Below, piece after piece: positions 57,851-64,000 of a stretch of 64,000 bases of DNA. Below the pieces are notes generated by a model that saw only the letters and a program-made list of their open reading frames with translations, did not search any database and was not told the DNA's origin. Within the stretch, counting starts at the first letter, position 1; every line of letters starts with the position of its first letter. The stretch covers positions 124,001 to 188,000 of the forward strand of contig NZ_FOJP01000010.1 of NCBI RefSeq assembly GCF_900111835.1. The letters run 5' to 3'. A program made the position numbers and the translations under genes. The stretch is from Metapseudomonas otitidis. GTDB lineage: Bacteria > Pseudomonadota > Gammaproteobacteria > Pseudomonadales > Pseudomonadaceae.

Positions 57851-59521
57851 TCAGCGTAGCAGGGTCAGGACCGACTGCGGTATCTGGTTGGCCTGCACCA
57901 GCACGCTCTGGGCGGCCTGGCGCAGGATCTGCTGGGAGGCGAGGGTGGCGGTTTCGCTGGCGTAGTCGGCGTCGAGGATGCGCGAGCGGCTGGCGCTGAC
58001 GTTCTCGCCGATGTTCTGCAGGTTGGAGATGGTGGCGTCCAGGCGGTTCTGGATGGCGCCCATGTAGGCACGCTGGCTGTCGACGTAGGCCAGCGCATCG
58101 TCGATGTCCATCACCGCCAGGCCGGGTGTCTTGGTCAGGTCGATGTTGTTCAGCGCCATGGCACCGACGTTGAACGAATCCAGCCCTACGTCGATGGTTT
58201 CAAAGGCCTTGGCGCCCACCTGCAGGGAAACCTGGGTCCCGCCGCCGGTGGCGTTGGGGTCGAACAGCTTGGGTGGGATGAGCTTGAAGCCGATGGAGCC
58301 CGGCACGCCGATGCCCCGGTTGGGTAGTACGTTTTCGGCGGTCAGCACGTCGCCGCTGTCGGCATCGAAGCCGCCGATGGCACCGGTGTCGGCGTTGGTC
58401 AGGTTCATGGCGGCGATGAAGGCCGCGCCATCGGTGTTGAATTTCGTGGTGAAGTCCGCCGTGCTGGCGAAGGCCCCGTGGCTGGCATTGGCGAGGGCGT
58501 CGTCCAGGGTGGAGTTGGCGTGGCCGGCGAGGTATTGCATCACGTCGCGAATGCCCAGTCCGCCGGCTGCCTTGATCTCGGCGTGCATGTAGCGCACGGC
58601 CGCGTAGGAGGCCGAATAGCCGGCGCTGCTGGCGATGCTGCCGAAGGCGCCCATCACCCCGCCGATGCCGCTGGCGGCAATGTCGGCAGCCAGGCGCTCG
58701 TCGGCGCCCTGGGCGGCCTCTGCCGTGCCCTCCTTGAACCAGCCGGGCAGGGCGTTGAAATTCATCGTCCGTCCCATCACCGCGTGCACCATCTCGTGGG
58801 CCAGCACGCGGTCGGTGTACTGGCCGGGGTTGGTGCCGCCGTTGGGCAGGGTAGAGCCATCGAAATAGGCCAGGTTCACGTTCAGCACCTGGTCGTAGTA
58901 CTTGCCGCCAGCCCCCGGGGTGCCGGAGACGGAGGCCAGTGCGTTGCTCGACGGATCGTTGGTCAGGGTGATGGTCAGCGGAGCACCGTCCGCCTTCAGC
59001 CCGTAGGCATCCAGCACGCGCTTTTCGCCTTCGCCGATCCAGAACCCCTGCAGCGAGTTGAGCACGGCGCGTTCATCGAGCTTGCCCAGGCGTGAGCTGT
59101 TGTCCTGGTTGAACACCTGGCGACCACCGAAGGTGGTGGTTTCGTTGACCCGGTTGATCTCCTGGAGGAGCTGCTGTGCCTCCTGGTTGAGCGCGGCGCG
59201 CTCGGTGGCGGTGTTGGAGCCGTTCATGGCCTGCAGCCCGAGCGTGCGGATGCGCTGCAGCGCACCGGTCACGCTTTGCAGCGCGCCTTCGCCCACCTGC
59301 AGCATGGACAGGCCGTCATTGGCGTTCCGCACGGCAATACCGAGGCCGCGCACCTGAGACGTGAGGGCATTGGAGATTTGCAGGCCGGCCGCATCGTCCT
59401 TGGCGCTGTTGATGCGCTGGCCGGTGGAGAGGCGCTGCATGGCCCTGTCGAGCGTCCTGTTGGTGTCGCCCAGTTGCCGCTGCGTGAACGATGAGGCGGT
59501 GTTGGTATTGACCGTCAGCAT
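57851..59521 (-). CDS. Flagellin with inserted zinc metallopeptidase domain (flagellinolysin)
   Basis: 556 residues. Residues ~1-140 are a normal flagellin D0/D1 N-terminus (L-S-T-G-Q-R-I-N-S-A-K-D-D-A-A-G-L-Q-I). Residues ~465-556 are a normal D1/D0 C-terminus (L-Q-N-I-G-E-N-V-S-A-S-R-S-R-I-L-D-A-D-Y). Between them, ~145-400 form a zinc-peptidase domain with H242-E-M-V-H246 and W-F-K-E264-G-T-A-E268, the gluzincin pattern: two His ligands, a Glu base, and Glu264 or Glu268 as third ligand. This matches the published flagellinolysin family, where the variable domain of flagellin is a protease displayed on the filament. No other flagellar gene is within the window. The substrate is unknown. Confidence 0.92.
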   Translation of the reverse strand: MLTVNTNTASSFTQRQLGDTNRTLDRAMQRLSTGQRINSAKDDAAGLQISNALTSQVRGLGIAVRNANDGLSMLQVGEGALQSVTGALQRIRTLGLQAMNGSNTATERAALNQEAQQLLQEINRVNETTTFGGRQVFNQDNSSRLGKLDERAVLNSLQGFWIGEGEKRVLDAYGLKADGAPLTITLTNDPSSNALASVSGTPGAGGKYYDQVLNVNLAYFDGSTLPNGGTNPGQYTDRVLAHEMVHAVMGRTMNFNALPGWFKEGTAEAAQGADERLAADIAASGIGGVMGAFGSIASSAGYSASYAAVRYMHAEIKAAGGLGIRDVMQYLAGHANSTLDDALANASHGAFASTADFTTKFNTDGAAFIAAMNLTNADTGAIGGFDADSGDVLTAENVLPNRGIGVPGSIGFKLIPPKLFDPNATGGGTQVSLQVGAKAFETIDVGLDSFNVGAMALNNIDLTKTPGLAVMDIDDALAYVDSQRAYMGAIQNRLDATISNLQNIGENVSASRSRILDADYASETATLASQQILRQAAQSVLVQANQIPQSVLTLLR

Positions 59522-59569
59522 CAGTCGATCGCTCGGACCCTGAGGCCGGGAAATTCCGGCTCGTCAGGG

Positions 59570-59596
59570 GCATCGGCGGTCGTGCTGGCTTCTTGA
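59570..59596 (-). promoter_or_regulatory. Sigma-28 (FliA)-like promoter of the metallopeptidase flagellin
   Basis: Minus strand TCAAGAAG, an 11-bp spacer, then GCCGATGC. The FliA consensus is TAAAGTTT-N11-GCCGATAA: the downstream element matches 6 of 8 and the spacing is exact; the upstream element matches in T-AAG. It lies in the 87-bp gap between the channel gene and the flagellin gene, about 50 bp before the ATG. Confidence 0.6.
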
Positions 59597-59608
59597 TGGC
59601 CGTTCGTC

Positions 59609-60844
59609 TCAGGCCGACGAATGGCGGGGGCGCGGGCGTTGCAGTTCGCGTAGGTCCGCACCGCTGGGGTGCTGGAAGACTCGCAGGCCGAACTCCGGGA
59701 GGATCGCCAGGAGGTGGTCGAAGATGTCCGACTGGATGGCCTCGTAGCGGGCCCAGGCCGTGGTGCTGGTGAAGCAGTACAGCTCCAGCGGCAGGCCGTC
59801 GGCGGTCGGCGCCATCTGCCGCACCAGCAGGGTCATGTCCTGGCGGATCTCCGGGTGGTGGCGCAGGTACTGCTCCACGTAGGCGCGGAAGGTGCCGATG
59901 TTGGTCAGCTGACGGCTGTTGACCGGCAGGCGGGCCGACTCGTCCAGCTGGGCATTCCAGCTCAGCAGCTCGCTTTCCTTGGCCTTGAGGTAGCTGTCCA
60001 GCAGGCGGAAGCGGCGCAGGCCGGCCTGCTCGTCGGCGCTGAGGAAGTGCACGCTGTTCTGGTCCAGGTAGAGGCTGCGCTTGATCCGCCGTCCGCCCGA
60101 CTCCTGCATGCCCCGCCAGTTCTTGAACGAGTCGGTGATGAAGCGCTTGGTGGGGATGGTGGTGATGGTCTTGTCCCAGTTCTGCACCTTCACCGTGTGC
60201 AGGGCGATGTCGATCACGTCGCCGTCGGCGTTCAGCTGGGGCATCTCCACCCAGTCGCCGACACGGATGATGTCGTTGGAGGTGATCTGCACGCTGGCCA
60301 CCAGGGACAGCAGCGTGTCCTGGAAGATCAGCATCAGCACCGCGGCCATGGCACCGAGGCCGGACAGCAGGATCAGCGGCGAGCGGTCGATCAGGCTGGC
60401 CACCATGAGAATCGCGGCGATGGCGAACACGGCGATCTTCAGCACCTGCAGGTAGCCCTTGATGGGCCGCAGGTGCGCGTCTGGGCGGCGGTTGTAGAGG
60501 CTGTTGACGATGTCCAGCAGGGCGCTGATCGCCAGGGCCAGGGTGAGGATGATGAACGCCGCGCAGACATTGGTGACCACCGTCACCAGCGCAGCGGGCA
60601 GGCCGGGCACCACCTTCACCCCGGCGGTCAGCACCAGCGCGGGGACGACGTTGGCCAGGCGCTTGATCAGCCCCTGGTCCTGGATCTGCCCGCCGACGAG
60701 GCGCAGCAGGCCCTTGAGGAGGATGCGCCGGACGATCCAGTTGGACAGCCAGGCCAGCAGGAGGAGGACGGAGGAGGCGACGAGCGTGTGCAGTTCTGGG
60801 TGCTGTCGCAGCCACTCCAGGGAATGGTTGAACGTGTCTTGCAT
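59609..60844 (-). CDS. MscS-family mechanosensitive channel (YbdG-like)
   Basis: 411 residues. Five N-terminal hydrophobic helices lead to the pore helix and MscS beta domain: D-I-I-R-V-G-D-W-V-E-M-P, then N-W-D-K-T-I-T-T-I-P-T-K, the loop that distinguishes the YbdG/miniconductance branch from MscS itself. The C-terminal alpha/beta domain ends in a short basic, Pro/Arg-rich tail. It would open under osmotic down-shock. It is upstream of the flagellin gene on the same strand. Confidence 0.9.
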   Translation of the reverse strand: MQDTFNHSLEWLRQHPELHTLVASSVLLLLAWLSNWIVRRILLKGLLRLVGGQIQDQGLIKRLANVVPALVLTAGVKVVPGLPAALVTVVTNVCAAFIILTLALAISALLDIVNSLYNRRPDAHLRPIKGYLQVLKIAVFAIAAILMVASLIDRSPLILLSGLGAMAAVLMLIFQDTLLSLVASVQITSNDIIRVGDWVEMPQLNADGDVIDIALHTVKVQNWDKTITTIPTKRFITDSFKNWRGMQESGGRRIKRSLYLDQNSVHFLSADEQAGLRRFRLLDSYLKAKESELLSWNAQLDESARLPVNSRQLTNIGTFRAYVEQYLRHHPEIRQDMTLLVRQMAPTADGLPLELYCFTSTTAWARYEAIQSDIFDHLLAILPEFGLRVFQHPSGADLRELQRPRPRHSSA

Positions 60845-60974
60845 GGGCTGCTCCCTTCAGGGTTCCGATGGGTGGGGGTCTGCCCCAAAACCGCCGGACC
60901 TTAGCAAAACGCAGCCCGGCGGCCCAAGCCCGGGGGTGTAAGCGCAGGTGTCGCTGCGCCCTGGGCCGTCACGT

Positions 60975-61796
60975 TCAGGGGGTGTAGGCACCGATGAAGA
61001 TGGCCGGGTCGACCCGCACGTCATTCAGGCTGACGTTCCAGTGCATGTGCGGCCCGGTGGCCCGGCCGGTGGCGCCGACGCGCCCCACCACGCCGCCGCG
61101 TGGCAGTGCCTGGCCGAGCTTAACGTCCACCTTGGACAGGTGGCAGAACATGCTGATCAGCCCCTGGCCGTGATCGACGAAAACCGTCTTGCCGTTGAAG
61201 AAGTAGTCGCCGATGAGGATGACCTTGCCGGCCGCCGGTGCCTTGATCGGGGTGCCGGCTCCCACTGCGAAGTCCAGGCCGGAGTGCGGGTTGCGCTCCT
61301 CGCCGTTGAAGAAGCGGCGCAGGCCGAAGGGGCTGGAGAGCGGGCCGTTCACCGGCTTGTCGAACAGCAGGTTGCTCGGCGTGCCGGGGCTGAAGCTGCG
61401 GTAGGCGCGGGTCTGTTCCGCCAGTTCGCGGTCGATGCGCTTCAGGTCCTCGGGCAGCGGGTTCACCTGGCGGGTGTTCTTCAGGGTGATGCGCTGTTCC
61501 TTGTAGTGGCGGGTGCCGACCGTGAAGGCCAGGCGGCGACCGTCGCTCACCTCGATGCGCTGTTCGCCAGCGGCGGTGCCCAGTGGGATGCCGACGATGG
61601 CGATCCAGTCGCGCCCCTCTTCCTTGACCACCAGCACCGGCTTGCCCTGGTAGCGTGCCGTGGGCGCCTGGGCACCCTGGCCGAGCTGGACCACGGCGAC
61701 ACCGCCGGGCACCGGCTTGTCCAGCAGGCGGGTGATGAAGCCCTCGGCCTGGACGGGGAGGGCAACGAGGAGAAGCAGGGCGAGCAACAGGCGCAT
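60975..61796 (-). CDS. M23-family peptidoglycan metallopeptidase
   Basis: 273 residues. A signal peptide (L-L-L-A-L-L-L-L-V-A-L-P-V-Q-A) predicts export to the periplasm. The C-terminal LytM domain has the zinc motifs H-S-G-L-D (H-x3-D) and H-M-H (H-x-H). An N-terminal PGTB-like beta domain precedes it. All zinc ligands are present, so it is likely an active endopeptidase rather than a degenerate activator. The start overlaps nothing and lies 3 bases from xseA; the two are co-oriented. Confidence 0.93.
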   Translation of the reverse strand: MRLLLALLLLVALPVQAEGFITRLLDKPVPGGVAVVQLGQGAQAPTARYQGKPVLVVKEEGRDWIAIVGIPLGTAAGEQRIEVSDGRRLAFTVGTRHYKEQRITLKNTRQVNPLPEDLKRIDRELAEQTRAYRSFSPGTPSNLLFDKPVNGPLSSPFGLRRFFNGEERNPHSGLDFAVGAGTPIKAPAAGKVILIGDYFFNGKTVFVDHGQGLISMFCHLSKVDVKLGQALPRGGVVGRVGATGRATGPHMHWNVSLNDVRVDPAIFIGAYTP

Positions 61797-61799
61797 CGA

Positions 61800-63179
61800 T
61801 CAGTCCAGCAGTGAGAGGGTGACGGGGGCCAGGTGGTTGTCCTCGACCCGTACCTCCAGCTCGCCTTCGCCGAGGCGTGCCTTGAGGCGTTGGCCGGGCT
61901 GGGTCTGGCTGGCGCTGCGGATGGCCTGGCCGCGCTCGTCGAGGAGGATGCTGTAGCCGCGGCCGAGGGTGGCCAGGGGGCTGAAGGCGTGCAGCGTCTG
62001 CACCTGGCTCTGCAGTTCCAGGCGACGGGTACCGAGGGTTTCGCGCATGGCCCGGGGCAGTCGCGCGGTCAGGGCGTCGAGGCGCTGGCGCAGCAGGCCG
62101 AGGGCGCGCCCCGGGTGCTGGGCCGCCAGGCGCGTCTCCAGGCGGGCCAGACGCTCGCGGCGCTGGCTCACTTGGCGGTCGAGGGCGCGTTGCAGGCGCA
62201 TCTCCAGGTCATCCAGGCGCTGGGCCTGCTGGCGCAGCCGTTCGCCCGGGTGGCGCAGGCGTCGGGTCAGCCCGTCCAGGCGCAGGTGCTGGTGGGCGAT
62301 CAGCTGGCGCATGCGCAGCAGCAGGCGGCGCTCCAGGCCCTCCAGGCGCTGGCGCAGGCCGCTGGAGTCCGGTGCCAGCAGCTCGGCGGCCGCAGAGGGC
62401 GTCGGCGCGCGAACGTCGGCGACGAAGTCGCTGATGGACACATCCGTCTCGTGGCCCACGGCGCTGACGATGGGGGTCTTGCAGGCGGCGACGGCGCGGG
62501 CCACGGCCTCTTCGTTGAAGCACCAGAGGTCTTCGAGGGAGCCGCCGCCCCGGGCCAGGATGAGCGCGTCGAAGCCCTGGGCATCGGCCAGGGCCAGGGC
62601 GCGGACGATCTGCGCGGTGGCTTCACGGCCCTGCACGGCGGTGGGCACCAGGGTCAGGCTGACCTGGAGCGCACGGCGGCGGAACACGCTGATGATGTCG
62701 CGGATCACCGCGCCGGTGGGGGAGGTGACGATGCCCACGCGCTGGGGGTGTGCCGGCAGCGGGCGCTTGCGCTCGGTGGCGAACAGGCCCTCGCCGGCGA
62801 GCTTCTCCTTGAGCGCTTCGAAGGCCAGGCGCAGGGCGCCGTCACCGGCTGGCTCAACGGCGTCGGCGATCATCTGGTAGTCGCCACGGCCTTCGAAAAG
62901 CGAGACCTTGCCCCGCACCTTCACCGCCAGCCCGTCACGCAGGGCCTGGCGCACCTTGAGGGCGTTCTGCCGGAACAGCGCACAGCGCACCTGGGCCTGG
63001 CTGTCCTTGAGGGTGAAATAGAGGTGGCCGGATGCGGGCCGGGCGAGGTTGGAGATCTCGCCTTCCACCCAGACCTGGGGGAACACGTCCTCCAGCAGGT
63101 GGCGGGCACGCTGGTTCAGTTGGCTGACGGTCAGCACCTCGCGATCGAGGCCCAGCCGTTGGAAGGGGTCCTTGTACAT
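61800..63179 (-). CDS. xseA: Exodeoxyribonuclease VII large subunit
   Basis: 459 residues from the ATG at 63179 (M-Y-K-D-P-F-Q-R-L). The frame is open far upstream, but that part is unrelated. An OB-fold N-terminal domain (V-W-V-E-G-E-I-S-N-L) leads into the catalytic domain (G-V-I-T/V-T-S-P-T-G-A-V, A-R-G-G-G-S, V-G-H-E-T-D). A long Arg/Gln/Leu-rich coiled coil (~280-400) follows. With XseB it degrades single-stranded DNA. xseB is not in the window. Confidence 0.97.
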   Translation of the reverse strand: MYKDPFQRLGLDREVLTVSQLNQRARHLLEDVFPQVWVEGEISNLARPASGHLYFTLKDSQAQVRCALFRQNALKVRQALRDGLAVKVRGKVSLFEGRGDYQMIADAVEPAGDGALRLAFEALKEKLAGEGLFATERKRPLPAHPQRVGIVTSPTGAVIRDIISVFRRRALQVSLTLVPTAVQGREATAQIVRALALADAQGFDALILARGGGSLEDLWCFNEEAVARAVAACKTPIVSAVGHETDVSISDFVADVRAPTPSAAAELLAPDSSGLRQRLEGLERRLLLRMRQLIAHQHLRLDGLTRRLRHPGERLRQQAQRLDDLEMRLQRALDRQVSQRRERLARLETRLAAQHPGRALGLLRQRLDALTARLPRAMRETLGTRRLELQSQVQTLHAFSPLATLGRGYSILLDERGQAIRSASQTQPGQRLKARLGEGELEVRVEDNHLAPVTLSLLD

Positions 63180-63226
63180 GGCGCGGGATGATACGGGCGC
63201 ACGGGGATGGCGCCAATGCGCACGCG

Positions 63227-63778
63227 TCAGTCTTCGACGCGCACCACGCGCACGGGGAAACCCAGGCGGTCGGCGAAGCCGTCGAGGAAGGCGCGGGTGA
63301 AGCCGGCCTCTACCCAGTGGTTGAAGATGAAGGCCAGGTTGGAGAAGCCGCAGGGCTGCAGGTAGAGGAAGCCGTTGATGTCGTCCTCGAAGCCGCATTT
63401 GGGGCAGGTGAAGTTGTCGGTCTCGCCCGGCCACCAGGCTTCCAGGCTGTCGAACAGCGGCTCGCCGATCTCCCGGCGGCATTCCGGGCAGCCAGCCTCG
63501 CTGAGGAAACCGCGCACCGGGGTATAGATGCAGCGCTTGTCGACGATCTCCAGGCCGCAGCCCGGCTGGCCGATAGGCAGGCGCTCGGGATGTTCCACCA
63601 CGCGGCGGGCACCGGCAGCGGGGGCGTGCAGCGCGCGGTTGCCGCCCCGGCCGAAGGCGCTCGGGACCGCCTCGACCACGCCGCTCTGCACCAGCCAGCG
63701 CAGCAGGCGCCCGGCGAGGACCTGGTGGCCGGGCACGCTGGAGACCTGGGGAACGATGATCAGCTGACGGGTTTCCAT
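63227..63778 (-). CDS. Zinc-ribbon hypothetical protein
   Basis: 183 residues. Two CxxC pairs (C-P-E-C near residue 97 and C-P-K-C near residue 125) can form one zinc ribbon. The N-terminal half holds a helical part (L-L-R-W-L-V-Q-S-G-V-V) and the C-terminus E-A-G-F-T-R-A-F-L-D-G-F. No signal peptide, membrane helix or catalytic motif is visible. It precedes xseA on the same strand (47-bp gap). Homologues appear confined to Pseudomonas-like genomes as far as I can judge; the function is unknown. Confidence 0.8.
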   Translation of the reverse strand: METRQLIIVPQVSSVPGHQVLAGRLLRWLVQSGVVEAVPSAFGRGGNRALHAPAAGARRVVEHPERLPIGQPGCGLEIVDKRCIYTPVRGFLSEAGCPECRREIGEPLFDSLEAWWPGETDNFTCPKCGFEDDINGFLYLQPCGFSNLAFIFNHWVEAGFTRAFLDGFADRLGFPVRVVRVED

Positions 63779-63829
63779 GGCCGGCTCCGGTGGACGAGGG
63801 CGCGCAGCTTACCCGCCCCGCCGGCCTCG

Positions 63830-64000
63830 TCAATCGGCGGTGGTCGGGTCGCTGGCAAGGTGCTGGCAGAGGTGCTCCACCAGGCCCCGGTCCAGGGCGC
63901 GGGTCTCGCTGCGCCATGCCAGGGCGACCTCGCTGTCGGCCTGGGGATCGGCCAGCGGCAGGAAGCGCACGTCGGCAGGGGCGATGCGGCTCATGGAGGC
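63830..64000 (-). CDS. C-terminal end of a LysR-type transcriptional regulator (partial)
   Basis: The last 56 codons and stop of a gene that runs beyond the window end. The sequence V-R-F-L-P-L-A-D then E-V-A-L-A-W-R and a final amphipathic helix (L-V-E-H-L-C-Q-H-L) is the C-terminal end of a LysR substrate-binding domain. The effector and targets cannot be seen. Confidence 0.75.
   Translation of the reverse strand, partial: ASMSRIAPADVRFLPLADPQADSEVALAWRSETRALDRGLVEHLCQHLASDPTTAD

Noticed and set aside
63180-63917. N-terminal extension of the xseA frame
   Set aside because: XseA homologues begin at M-Y-K-D-P-F. The extension overlaps the zinc-ribbon gene in another frame and is low complexity.

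Overview
The window is a high-GC chromosomal stretch of a Pseudomonas species. The evidence is a long run of genes in the order known from P. aeruginosa: pepA-holC-valS, lptFG, tRNA-Leu, queA-tgt-yajC-secDF, suhB, trmJ-cysE-iscR-iscSUA-hscBA-fdx-iscX, ndk-rlmN-pilF-rodZ-ispG-hisS-yfgM-bamB-der, leuA and xseA. Protein sequences and codon use (strong G/C third positions) also fit Pseudomonas. The species cannot be fixed from this sequence alone. No prophage, IS element, CRISPR array or rRNA was found.

Layout. Bases 1-17 kb are the more variable part. They hold a giant TPR protein with an embedded C39-like peptidase domain, an orphan membrane-anchored TAXI binding protein, sbcD and sbcC separated by a MocR-type regulator on the other strand, a 190-bp-spaced tandem block of REP-like hairpins, rlmF, a hemerythrin, an SLC13-type transporter, a small winged-helix protein and an SRPBCC protein. 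From 17.3 to 26.5 kb come nhaD, valS, a small proline-rich protein, holC, pepA and the divergent lptF-lptG. From 26.5 to 34 kb come an RDD protein, a cold-shock protein, tRNA-Leu(CAA), tRNA queuosine modification (queA, tgt), Sec accessory subunits (yajC, secD, secF) and a glycine-zipper protein. From 34 to 42.3 kb are suhB, trmJ, cysE and the complete isc iron-sulfur operon behind two IscR-like boxes. From 42.3 to 51.6 kb is the ndk to der block: nucleotide metabolism, 23S/tRNA methylation, type IV pilus pilotin, isoprenoid synthesis, histidyl-tRNA synthetase and outer-membrane assembly.

The last 12 kb are again mixed. A methionine-type aminotransferase overlaps an omega-amidase, followed by an HxlR regulator and a secreted GEVED-domain repeat protein whose fifth C-terminal module is cut off by a frameshift. 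leuA lies behind a leucine-rich leader peptide. Next to it is a flagellin gene whose variable centre is replaced by a zinc-metallopeptidase domain (HEMVH motif). This is a flagellinolysin, which would make the flagellar filament itself proteolytic. A sigma-28-like promoter sits directly upstream of it. A YbdG-like mechanosensitive channel, an M23 peptidase, xseA, a zinc-ribbon protein and the 3' end of a LysR regulator close the window.

The most notable items are the metallopeptidase flagellin and its promoter, the broken GEVED repeat protein, the leuA leader peptide, the REP-like tandem block, the split sbcD/sbcC pair and the low-GC patch inside pilF. The flagellinolysin family has been described in other bacteria, so the novelty here lies in its host and genomic setting.
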